From Welwitschia mirabilis (lineage: Eukaryota; Gnetophyta; Gnetopsida; Welwitschiales): a stretch of DNA of 64,000 nucleotides. Positions 12,651 to 23,479 of the stretch are shown here, in pieces. Each line of letters begins with the position of its first letter. Position 1 is the first letter of the stretch. The stretch covers positions 233,351,476 through 233,415,475 of the forward strand of contig JBOZIK010000001.1 of the NCBI GenBank assembly GCA_051453625.1, in the 5' to 3' direction. A program made the position numbers and the translations under genes. The notes below the pieces were generated by a model, which was given only the letters and a program-made list of their open reading frames with translations, was not told the origin of the DNA and ran no database searches.

Positions 12651-13341
12651 TGAGTAACCTCTTACAAAAGAATGTGGAATATGAATAGACTGATAAATAT
12701 CAAAATGCTTACTAAACCTTAAAGGATAAACTTTTATTAGCACTTATTTTATAAGGGCTAAATTGGGAAATACCATTTCACATTATAATTGATGCATCTA
12801 ATCATACTACAGGAGTAGTTTTAGGTTAAAAAATGAAGATAATAAACCTTATTCCATTACTCAAATTAGTAAAAACTTTAAATCGGCTCAACAAAATTAC
12901 ACAATAATAGAAAAAGAGTTGCTATCAATAATAATGGTACTAGAAAAATTTAGACATTATATTTTCGATTATGATGTAAAATTTCATATTGACCATAGTA
13001 TCATTAGATTTCTAATGAACAAAGAAGAAGAAAACTTAAGAATTATGAGATGGATATTGTTAATAAAAGAGTTTGATTTAAAAATTATAGATAAGAAAGA
13101 AATAGATAATGTAGTAGCAGATCACCTCTCAAGGTTAAAATTTTTAGATGAAGAACATATTAACATAAGAGATGAGTTTTTAGATAAACATCTTTTTTAT
13201 GTAACAAATAATCCATGGTATGCTAATAGTAAACTTTCTTGTGAGTAAAATATTGTCATATTTTATAACTTACTATGAAAGAAAAATATTACTAAGAGAA
13301 TCTAGAGATTAAATTTGACATGACAATATGTTATTTAGAGA
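12651..13341 (+). pseudogene. E2 RNase H/integrase start, copy B
   Basis: Second, better preserved copy. The open frame 12919-13248 carries VKFHIDHSIIRFLMNKEEEN and continues through MRWILLIKEFDLKIIDKK to VVADHLSRL, the RNase H C-terminal signature of plant gypsy elements. It then runs into the linker to integrase. It differs from copy A by scattered substitutions and fewer stops. Confidence 0.8.
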
Positions 13342-14340
13342 ATGTAAGCATCATGTTATTAAAAGATGTATAGAATAAAACCTACAAAATAAAATCTTAA
13401 AGGAAGCTCATGAAGAAGAAAGAGGAAGACATTATGGTGCAAAAAGAATAAAAATGAAAATTCTTCATATGGGATACTATTAACCCCCTTTATTCAAGAA
13501 TTCAAACATTATATCCAAGGTTAAAATAAATGTTAAAGAGAAGGTACATTTAGCCAAAAGTTAGAAATGCCACAATAATGGATTAAATTAATCGAACCTT
13601 TTGATGTATGAGGAATAGATTTTATTAGGCCTATAAATCCTTTATCCTTTAGAAAAAGATATGTTTTGGTCTATGTTAATTACTTCACTAAATGAGCTGA
13701 GGCTAAGGCTATGACTAACTATTCTTTCTAAACTTTAGTTAACTTTTTTCTTAGAAATATTATCTATTGATTTGGATCCCCCTACAATCTTATATCTAAT
13801 ATAGGAACCCATTTTACTAGTGAAGTATTTGAGAAATGTTTGACTAAGTTTGGAGTCCATCATAAACTCTCTACTACCTATCACCATCAATCAAATTACC
13901 AAGCTAAAGTAACGAATAGAGAACTAAATAGAATATTAACAAAAATTATACATAGTAAGAAAAATGATTAAGCTAATAAATTATATGAAGCTCTATGAGC
14001 TTATAGAATAACTTAGAAACATACCACAGGATTTACTCCATATGAGTTAGTTTATTGAAAAGGGTCTATTTTGATAATTGAATTTAGAATAAAAATATTT
14101 AGATTAGCTAAGGAATTAGAATTTAACTTAAATACAGCTAAAAAAGAATGGATAGAAAACATGAATATTTTAAATAAAAATCAAATAGAAGCTTTTTTGT
14201 ATAAAGAACTTATACAACAGAAGACTAAGATATATCATGATAATAAAATCAACAAAATTAATTTTAATGTAAGAGATTCTGTATTAATTTATGACCTTAA
14301 GAAAATCCACCAAAACAAAAATAGGAACAAAACTAGCTAG
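13342..14340 (+). pseudogene. E2 integrase, broken
   Basis: The integrase that would insert the cDNA. The core is readable as AEAKAMTNYSF (13695-13727), NIGTHFTSEVFEKC (about 13800), TTYHHQSNYQAKVTNREL (13873-13926) and HTTGFTPYELVY (about 14020). The C-terminal part is open at 14071-14340, with lysine-rich KNRNKTS at the end. Tryptophan codons read TGA in places, as in the block before AEAKA. In the conserved HHQ-type block the Asn-Gly pair is Asn-Tyr. Confidence 0.85.
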
Positions 14341-14708
14341 GACCCTATACCATAATAACATTCTAGGAAATGGAGCTATAGAAATTTATGATCCTAATGA
14401 AAAGGTAACCTACCAAGTTAACATGTAAAGAGAAAGAATGTATTATGATCATAAATCAGTGCTAACTTATTTAGAAAACCCTAATAGGGATGAAATAATA
14501 CTTCCACTCTACTTATAAAATAAATTCCAAAATTAGATAATAAAGGATGCATTATCTCTTTAAAGTTTATTTATTCTACTAATTTACTAGATTATTTAAA
14601 GTAAATGTTATGTTTATAAAGTAAGAAGCTAACATGATAAGTCTTTAACAGGGAATTGTGCATTATCTTTATTAAAAATATTGAGGAGACACATTCCATC
14701 ACAGAAGA

Positions 14709-14954
14709 GAATACCTTCTTAAAAAAAAAAAATAAAGAGAGAGAGAGAAACAGAGAAATAAAGAAAGTACCATAATGTTTCAATGCCAGTGCACCAGGGC
14801 AAATATTTCCAATAGGAGTCTTTGACTGTGTAATATGGTAGCTTTGAGAACTCCACTAAGGAGTTAGTTAGCCATGATCTAGATATTAAAAAGAATAATA
14901 TAATATCCTATGGATCCTTACTCTTCTAATAGTTATTGCATTCTCCTCATTATG
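14709..14954 (+). other. Conserved post-integrase non-coding block, E2 copy
   Basis: An A/G-rich tract (14709-14766, including AGAGAGAGAGA) is followed by about 170 bp that matches E5 at 40028-40168 and, inverted, E6 at 56945-57050. Shared islands in order include AGGGCA, ATATTTCCAATAG, a TTTGACTGTG-like segment, ATATGGTAGCT, AACTC and GTTAGTT...CCATG. Then come CTTACTC and CTCCTCATTATG. It lies just downstream of integrase on the coding strand and has no open frame. Role unknown. Confidence 0.7.
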
Positions 14955-16065
14955 ATTAACTTATATTATGAAAAATAAAAGAGTTAAGAAATAGTTATGC
15001 TCGAGACATCAATTGAGATACAGCTATTTACCAAAAGTTTAACTCTATTACAACTCATAAAAAAAGGGGGATTAAGAGAGGAAAAAAATAGAAGAAAAAT
15101 TTTTAGTCTATGATGGAATGTATATCCAGATATTTTCAATTCAATAGCATGCATAATTATTAAATTCTATTTAAACTAAAGGAAAACCTTAAAGTTTTAC
15201 AATCATTTTACATTATCTTAACAATTTAATAAATTATCTAGTTCAAATTTCCTTTAATGGAATTAATGTACACATGATAAAATAAAATAATATAAAAAAT
15301 TTTCTTGAATTAAATTCAAAAATTTTATTAAGCAAAATAGATTATTACATTCAATTATAGAATGATAATGAAAACACTTCTCAAATCACTAAGTAAGTAA
15401 ACCATGAACTCAAGCAACTCAATTTTTATAGTATCCAAAAAACTTATTTCTCCTATGAAAATGCCTAGTCTTATATGTCAATCCAACAAAATACTCACCT
15501 GGGGGTAATAGATGCATTTCACCTAGAGATTCTAATAGCATATTAGTCTTCTTTATTGAGCTTATCAAAACTTTTAGTAAGAATTATCATTCCAAATCAT
15601 CTTCTCTATATTTTCCTTGTCAAAACACAATGCAGTAAGACTAAGAATAAGGTTTGTACCTTAAAGTTGGTTAACCCTTTTCTCAAGCACCTTCATTTAC
15701 CCAATTATCTAATCCAAAGAGATGTTATAAGTCAAATCTCCATAATTAATTTGTTGATGTAGTTCCTCAATCCTCAACCTCAGATACTTGTCCACCAAGT
15801 GATGGATCATAGGATCAAAACTTGAGGGAATGACACTACTACCAAAGTGGTCTTTATTAACCTTAATGATGAAGAAATCTAAGTTGTTCAAGACCTTAAT
15901 AGTGGATTTGTAATCATAGTAAAAATACTATTGTATTACATTTTTAGACCTAATGACTCAAAGAAGATTTTCTTTTATTTTGATTCAAGAAAGAATAAAA
16001 AATAAAAGTTATTAATGTTTCTCTTCTAACATAAGATGGGCCTTGAAATTAAAAAGATCACTTGG

Positions 16066-16460
16066 TTGATTAATAGCAACCTTAAAGATAAATCCTTGAG
16101 TTGGATTTTAGATTAAATCATTATAAAGAAAACTTGAATCTTTTGGCTGACACTAGCTTAAAGTTAAAACTTTAAACTAGATCGATCTTAAGTTAAATTA
16201 TTTATCTTCTTATGCTCTGAAATCTACAATCAAACAAAATCTCATGATTGATTGATATTAACTCAAAGTTAAAACTTTAAGTTGGATTTCAAATGAACTT
16301 AATGACTTCTTCACTTTGCACATAAGAAAGAAAATTACCTAGTCAATTGACACCAACTCGAAGTCAAAACTTTGAATTGGATTCCGAGTTGGATCATTGA
16401 TAAGAAATTCCTAGAAGTTAACTGATACTACTCTAAAGTTGAATCTTTAGATCAAATTTC
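16066..16460 (+). repeat. Five-copy degenerate minisatellite in the E2 tail
   Basis: Five related 40-45-bp cores start near 16066, 16145, 16247, 16343 and 16419. Each runs GA(C/T)A-C-----C-(A/G)AAGT-(A/C)AAACTTT then A-TTGGATTTC or a variant. Spacing is about 75-105 bp. Tandem arrays in this position are known in Tat/Athila-side gypsy elements. Units are strongly diverged, consistent with an old array. Confidence 0.6.
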
Positions 16461-17196
16461 AAGCCAACTTCATCTTTGAAAATTGCTTTTAAAAGAGAAA
16501 GGTCTCATTCTTGATAAACCCTCTCATTTTGTTTCTATAACTCTACTATGAGACTTTGATTTTTATTATTATTACTCACTTTTATAATGATGATGGTTAT
16601 AATTCGAAGGACTTTATTGAGAACTTAAGACTTCTTGATGACCATCTTTGAACTCTTTTGGTTACCTCCATAATGGATTTGATGGCTTCCATTGAGAACT
16701 CAAGAGTTCCCGATGATCCTCATTGAACTTGGTGCTGCAAAGAGTGACCACCACTTAAATATACCTTTCCATTACCTTATCATTTTACTTAAACTTATTT
16801 TGAATTACCCCTCTTTATTCTCAACAACCCCCATCACAGGTTCAGTTCCATGTCATCTTAACCACATTAATATCCATTATATGAGCTCTAAATAAGTAAA
16901 TTTTTGAATTTACACCTTACCAACATCTAATTTAGATTTTTTGTTAGCATCAGTAGAGTATGAAATAGCTCAGTACCATCTATTTTAGTTATAGTTCATG
17001 ATCGAGTTTACTCCTTAGTTGTGTGGAATTAATGTAATTACAAGTATAATTTTTCACCTATATTAAGTAGTAGTTAGTTCTGTAACTTTTACATTTTTCA
17101 TCCTCCTATGTTTTCATGCTCTATCATGTTTTTTCATTCTTTTAGATTCGTGGCAAGTTTGCTTTATGCAAAAGTTTCAAGACAAAATTTAGCATT

Positions 17197-17208
17197 TGGT
17201 ATCAAAGC
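17197..17208 (+). promoter_or_regulatory. tRNA-Met-type primer-binding-site match
   Basis: TGGTATCAAAGC differs at one position from the initiator-Met primer site TGGTATCAGAGC and follows ATTTAGCATT, where an LTR could end in CA. E2 itself has a different primer site at 8517. This may mark the 5' LTR end of another, fragmentary element within the E2 tail, or be chance. Confidence 0.4.
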
Positions 17209-17954
17209 TTGTAGAAAGAGACCAAGATATCAAAAATAAGGAAGTCAAAATAGCTACTGGTAACCAGGGCAGTTATCATAATGGGTTTAGTGGCCTTCAT
17301 TAAGAACTGGAAAGTTATCAATGGCACTTATCGAATCCTCTATGTAAAGAAAGTGATCATCCTTATTTTATCATTCTTAGGAGTTTATAACAAAATCTTT
17401 AGAGCTAATTTTTAAGCAAAAATATAGTCTTAAAAAGCTAAATAAAATATCTAAGGAAATAGATCTCTGCTCTAATCAAATTAAAATGATACTTTCTAGG
17501 AAGTAGATTAATAAAGAGTTAGAGGTAGTTTGTAGAAGGAGAAAAGCTCCCAAGATATAAAGAGATGAAAATAGTTAAAGCAAATGAGTTAGATTTCTAA
17601 AAGGAATCTGCTTACTCAAGGGTTCTTATACAAAACTTGATGAATTTTGTCTAAGAAATTTATGGTCTATAGAATATAAAGTAATCAACATAAAATAGGA
17701 GAACCATAATTACATTTATGTAATTATCAGAATTAAAAGTGATAATTTTGAGTTTAAAAAGTAAGGACAGTTGTAAAGTACTAAAATTGTAGCATAAGAA
17801 TCTATAGCTTCTACTTCAATAAGTTTCTTTTAATATGAATTTGATAAGGAAATTTATCCTTTTTGAATTCAGTGTTTTAAACATTCCTAACTCAAATCTC
17901 TATTTCTCTCTTTTGTATATATTTATTTATTTGTTAAGGAACTTAAAAAATCTT

Positions 17955-17968
17955 AATCTTGGGGGAAC
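17955..17968 (+). promoter_or_regulatory. E2 polypurine tract
   Basis: AATCTTGGGGGAAC directly precedes the 3' LTR start TGATAAGG. The GGGGGAA core is the expected RNase H-resistant plus-strand primer. It is one of the few G runs in the area. Confidence 0.75.
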
Positions 17969-18527
17969 TGATAAGGACGAATTTTAATGTAAATTATGCT
18001 TATTAATGAAGTGTTTTCATTATCTTAATCATGAATTTTAAATAACATTAAATGTTTTTATTTATCAGTATAATTACTAATCAATATGTTTATTACTTAG
18101 TATGTTAGTAGGTTAGTGTGTATATTTTATTATTTTGTTTCAGGTACAAGATTCGTATGGCATAAAGATGAAAGAGGAAGGTTGAGGTAATAAAGAATCA
18201 ATAATAAACCTCCAATGATATATCTATTCCTAAGGAGCAAAGAATGGAAATAGAAAAACAAATAAGGATATAAGAATAGGATGACCACCAAAGGTGGAAA
18301 TCTTTTTGGTAAAATGTTCTAGGAGTAGACAAGGTAAGAAGGTTAAGAAAGGGAGCTCTAGCTATGCTACAAAGGGCACAGTAGCATTTGATTATTTTTA
18401 TTTAATGATGTGATCTTATTTTTAGGTTAACAGCAGCACAGTTTCTACATTTTTCCAGTATTATTTTACATTGTTTGATATTATTTGATGATATTTTAAC
18501 ACTATTTCACTATACAAGCATCCATCA
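17969..18527 (+). repeat. E2 3' LTR with internal deletion
   Basis: 559 bp, against 908 bp for the 5' LTR. Homology is continuous to the GTAGCATT-like point (about 18390). It then jumps to the segment matching 8410 onward (TTATTTTTATTTAATGATGTGA), a loss of about 385 bp. The LTR ends at CCATCA (18527), followed by the target-site copy ctctt. Confidence 0.82.
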
Positions 18528-18532
18528 CTCTT

Positions 18533-21531
18533 TTTCCAAGTTTAATAAGTAACTATCTATCATAATAGTATGATCAATTAAGAGGGACAGAAATAGAATT
18601 ACAAGATGTAATGCTTATTTAAAGTCTATAAAATCAATAAAGGGTGTATCAAAAAAGGAAAACTAATTAAGTCATTTAGATTACCAAAATGAAAACCCTT
18701 AAACTTTAAAAATATTCATGAAAATAATAATAAATAAAGAATAAGAGGATTTTATGTACTAATAGAAATAATATTAGACTACAATTTTCTTACATGATAA
18801 ATTAGCCAAACTTAGAGTATACTAAAATGGAAAATTTACTTATTATTCAAGAATAAGGCCTCAATAAGGAAGGCATAACTTATGCTTTTAGCAAAGATAA
18901 TAACATAAAATTAAGTTGGTTTAACTATTATAATTTTAACTCTTAAATTATTAATATTATTTTAATAATGTTTCTATAGTTAATTTGATATTTTTTAGCC
19001 TTTTAAGAGACTTTGTGATTAAAAATCAATATGTAACTTTTAGAAATTAACCTTTATATATAATTTTGACATTTATAAATACATTTACTAAGACCACACA
19101 TTAATTATAAAAAATATTTTTTTTTTTTAAGAATTATTAGCAAATCATAGTACACTAAAAAGACATAACTTATAAACAACATTGAACTTTTAAGTTATTA
19201 AAGATTCTTTGCAAATCTTATTTAGTTCTCTATAATTTAGACTATTCATTCACTAAAAAAATCTCAAACTTAACTCTAGGATTTGAGATTTAATTCTTAC
19301 CATTTTTTGTGCTTATTTTTAAAGTTATTTTTATAAAATAATTTTTAAAAACTTATTAAATCTTTAAAAAATTACTTGTATTAAATTTTATCATCTAAAT
19401 AGAATCCTAGATCTAAAAAAGATCATTATATTCTAATTACTAATTAATAAGTTATGATCCTTTCAAGTTCTGTTACCAATTTCAAAAAAATGAACTTTAT
19501 CTAAATAAGAACATAAAAATTTACATATAAATCTAATAAACTATAGTTCACCAAATTTAATGAAAATACCTAATTTAATTATCCTATGTGATAAAAAAAA
19601 TAAATTTTCACTAAATAAATAAATTTCACTAACAAAAATCTACATTAATTATAAAAATCAATGCACAAAATTAAGCAAAAATAGAAAACTCCAATGAGCC
19701 TCAGGATTAACATGAAGGGCTATCTAGCATAAATGGGATTAATAAATAGATAGTTCCTCCTATAAGAGCATTTTAATTTATATATAAAACATAATATGAC
19801 TTTTAAGTTTAGTTAGTAATGAACAACAAAAAATGAATACCCAAATATTATAGTGAACCCCCTATTTTGATAACCCTATTAATCAAGCATGTAAAGAGAT
19901 TCCTCATCTTGATTTAAGCCAAATGGAAGGGATGATACCAATTAAATAAACACTATAATAATCTTACACAATATCCTAACCCAATAGTTTTGTAATCCAA
20001 TAAATTTCCTTAAGAAACAAAATAACATAGGAATGCAATAATAAAGGAACCCACTTGAAAAAGTAATGATTGAAGGCTTATACTTGATTAATATTAATAA
20101 ATCTTTGATGAAGTTTAAAGCTCTAAGCTTTAAGATCAAAGATCTAAACTCCAATATTCAAGCTCCAACCTCTACACTCAAAAGTAATAGAATGAGAAGA
20201 AAAGAGAAGAACATCAAAAAGTAATAAAATAATTTGGTAGCACTTGCTTAAAGATGAATAATTAGTTTTTAAAAGAAGAAAAGACTTTATATATAGTTAA
20301 ATCATAAACCAAAAGTCCTTAATTAAAATGATAAAAGAGAATACACACCATTTTATCCATGAAGTAATATGATTACATTAAAACAGATGAGATTGATCAC
20401 CTTGAGTTGGATAATATGGGCCATGTTGAATTGTATAAGACTGATTAATGATAAATTGGTTGAGCTTGAGTGATAAGTGATAGTAATGTATGGATGATAA
20501 AAAGACACAATAGTTATAATTTATGCATCTAACTAGGATAAGTAATTCCCTTTCTGGAATTAGTGAGATTAATTATAGATATCATTTCTTTATGCTAGTT
20601 CCTTCTTAATCTTTCATAAGCATATAACCAAATTTAATCAATTTAAAACATGCATTTAATAATGTGTAATATGCATTAAAAGAATAAATCATATTTTGTG
20701 CACTAATTTAAATACTATCATGTATCGTGATGAGACAAAAGTTTCTAATTCCAATAACCAAGAAATTTTGATATTTTATAAATGAAGTATCTTTATAGAT
20801 ATCAAGGAGGATAAAATTCATGATAAAATCAAATCTACTCATTCATCCTTCTTGGTTTATGGATGAGTGTGCATGCACTTATTTACATGCTATTTAATTT
20901 TGTGAGCCATCAAATCCATTAATATAAAACATAAGAAAGAAAATGTCATAATAGAATGTAGTACATTCAAATTTTTACCCACTCTTTTACCAAGTACATT
21001 ACCTCTTTACTTTTACCAATTAATTTTATTTATTTAACTTAGATGACATACCTAAATACCTAATTAATTTGAAGATTTAATATGTCAAGCTTACAATTAT
21101 TTTATTGTTATTTTATACTTTCTTGTAAATTTCTTAATTTAATAATTTTATAATATAAATTAGATGCCTTTAGATAAATGCAATTATTTGATTTTCATGT
21201 TTTGATAGATTGTTTATTTTAAATATAAAAATTTTCATAAAATCAATATCTAAAAAATATTAAAATAATGATAACTATCCAAAAATAAAGATTAATTAAT
21301 TAAAATGTCATCTAAGCATCTAGAATTCAAAATTAAGCATACTACATATTTTTGATATGAGAAAAATATAAGATATCATTGGTAATTAAAATAAATCTTA
21401 GTTTCTATAGAAAATCTAATTAAATAAATGGTTTCATATTAAAACTATAGTACCAAATAGTGTTATATAATTAAAAGATTTACATATTTAATATTTAATT
21501 AATTTAAGGTTATAAAATATGGGTTATAACA
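18533..21531 (-). repeat. E1 3' LTR, right segment
   Basis: Continues the E1 LTR after E2 and matches 52161-55317. The 2999 bp here equals the right LTR length once its 160-bp tandem duplication is discounted (2997 bp). The shared start is TTT/TTCT-CCAAGTTTAA, and the shared end is an ATATGGG(T/A)TATAACA terminus. The minus-strand frame 19942-20154 inside has no motif. Confidence 0.87.
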
Positions 21532-21907
21532 TACTTGCCTACTTAAAATGATTCACTCTTGGGAATCGAGATATTTAAGGAGTTTTGGAATCTATAACTA
21601 TATATTATATGATTCAAAAAGATTTGGTTATTGATTTCCATTGTTTCTTATAACTTCCAAGTTGCTTCATCCATACGATGATTTTTCCACTTTATCTTTC
21701 TTGAATGATCTTTCCATTTTGCAAAGTAACGATTCACTAGCTCAACACTACTTCTAGTTTCTCTATAAATAAAAATTTATATTTCATTTGAATATAAGAT
21801 CAATTTAACATGTGAATAACATCATATACTTTATTAACATACATATGTGAAAAACATTGTGTGTGTGCATCAATTGGAAGGTATAATAAGCTCATATGCC
21901 ATAAGTT
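21532..21907 (-). pseudogene. E1 post-integrase domain and polypurine region
   Basis: Read on the minus strand toward the LTR, this holds KWKNHRMDEATWKL (21652-21693). That matches the conserved tryptophan motif just after integrase in chromoviruses and leads toward the 3' LTR. Upstream, at about 21800-21870, HTHNVFHICMLIKYM matches the N-V-F-H-V-S-M-L block of the integrase C-terminal region. A degraded purine tract AAGTAGGCAAGTA abuts the LTR. This junction fixes E1's orientation as minus. The frame is broken by stops. Confidence 0.75.
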
Positions 21908-21912
21908 AAATA

Positions 21913-23062
21913 TGTTAGAACTAGCTATCTTAGAGGGAAGGGGTGAATGGAATAGCTAAAGAAATTTTTTGCAATTTGAAATCTCAACATTATGTTTTTA
22001 CAAAAATGATTTTTCAACTAATATACAAAATACAATAAAGATAAAATAATGCTTACTTTGGAAAACTACTAAGAAAAAATAACAAAATATAAAATATATT
22101 ATCTAGTTATGAGCACAATATACAAAATATAATAAATATAAAATAATGCTTGCTTTGAAAAACTACTAAGTCAAAAATAACAATAAACATAATGAGTAGA
22201 AAAAACACTTGTTTTCCTTTATTTCTAATGTAGCCTCCAACTGCACATAAATAGGACTTTGCAGTTGTTCTTCACTAATACAATCAAGATTTTATAGTAA
22301 TCTTTAGCCATAATTAGAAGTCAAAAATTTTCTTGTTGCCATAATACAAAGTAGATAGATATTGAAAGGAGAGATAGATAGTATATTACAATTGAAGCAC
22401 CATGGATAATTTTGACAAAAGGTATCAACTAATATAAATGTCAATTATATAGAGGATAGATTTTAGTTGTTGTAGGGCACTATATCCAATGTAATTAACT
22501 ATTGAAGTCTTTGAAATAAGTTGGTGGAATCCCTAAGAAAGTTTGAAATAATTGCAAATAGTCCATAATGAAGATATTTACATTAATCATTAGCTTAGTG
22601 GTTGATCCCTATGAATTGAGATCGATCCCTCCCGATATGTTCATCTCTTACAAGTTGGGTGATCGACCTTAAGTTTAGAGCTAGTTGATCCTTAATGTGA
22701 TATTCAACAAATTCTCTTTGAATTATAGGCCTCTAGAATTGTCAGGATAACCCCTATGATTGACTCCATTTACATAGGTAATTGACTTCTTATTATTATA
22801 ATAGGAAATTTGAGAGCAACAAGCAGTCGACTCCATAGAGCAAGTTGGTTAATCATCCAAACATATTCCACCATGTTTAAGTAACCAATCAATCTAGGTT
22901 CACTTAATGATTCATTTAACTTCCATCATGTTTACATGAGATCTAATATATGCTATAGAATGGCTTCAATTACATCTAGCATTGTCCTATAAGTACCATC
23001 ATTTCATTAGTTCACTAGATATTTTTTGGTGTGTCATCAATATATATTAGAGATATCCAATA
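21913..23062 (-). repeat. E3 3' LTR
   Basis: 1150 bp, against 1091 bp in the 5' copy. The excess comes largely from a tandem duplication, 22022-22085 and 22119-22182, around AAATAATGCTTACTTTG, which occurs once in the 5' LTR (about 31060-31130). The terminus on the coding strand is TATTGGATATC, a decayed TG start. Confidence 0.88.
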
Positions 23063-23080
23063 ATCTTCCTCTTTATCATT
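23063..23080 (-). promoter_or_regulatory. E3 polypurine tract
   Basis: On the minus strand GATAAAGAGGAAGAT immediately precedes the 3' LTR. It is the normal position for plus-strand priming and close to the AAAGGGGGAGAT type common in plant copia elements. Confidence 0.7.
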
Positions 23081-23479
23081 GATGATAATCAAATTAACAA
23101 TGTTAATACTATTTCTTAAAATGGTGCTCTCCCTAAGTAAGTGCTCCCCCTAATTCATATATTTTACTAATGAAATCAAGTTATCAAAGTATTAGATTTT
23201 GAAGGACTTAAAAGGAGTAGAAACATTCTTATTTTGACAATGTCCTCATGTTATCAAATAATTTTAAGAAAGAAAAAATTATATGTGAATCTAACAGACA
23301 TGTTATCATAACCAAATAAGATTTATAATACATGTCAGTCTCATAATAAAAATAAACATTGTATCAGTTTTAGCATAATACTATATAGAACTATTATTTT
23401 TCTTCCCCTTTATCATCAATAACAAGGAAGCTATGAATAAAAGAAAATAGATGAAATATAAAATTAAAAAAAAACAAAT

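Larger units (their letters stand above)
14955..17968 (+). other. E2 non-coding tail between integrase and 3' LTR
   Basis: About 3 kb without a supported gene. It holds the five-copy minisatellite (16066-16460) and a tRNA-Met-type primer-site match (17197-17208), each listed separately. Short open frames at 15556-15762 and 16692-16895 on the plus strand and 15709-15891 on the minus strand have no recognisable motif. The part from 16900 to 17196 reads like an LTR end, so a further decayed insertion may hide here. Confidence 0.5.
7608..18527 (+). mobile_element. E2: non-chromovirus Ty3/gypsy retrotransposon nested in the E1 LTR
   Basis: The LTRs start TGATGAGGA (7608) and TGATAAGGA (17969), and the right one ends CCATCA at 18527. 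The flanking target sites are ccctt (7603-7607) and ctctt (18528-18532). Plus-strand coding gives gag, protease, RT, RNase H and integrase in gypsy order. A long non-coding tail of about 3.5 kb lies between integrase and the 3' LTR, as in Tat/Athila-side gypsy elements. All frames are broken. LTR-to-LTR divergence over the first 150 bp is about 14 % by eye. An assembly gap at 12551-12650 joins two non-identical copies of the RNase H region, so the interior may be chimeric. Confidence 0.88.

Noticed and set aside
15709-15891. 60-codon minus-strand frame in the E2 tail
   Set aside because: Cleaner composition than most, but no motif and no counterpart in E5 or E6; kept only as part of the tail.
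16066-16460. CRISPR-like array
   Set aside because: Repeats are diverged, unevenly spaced and lie in a plant retroelement tail; not a CRISPR.
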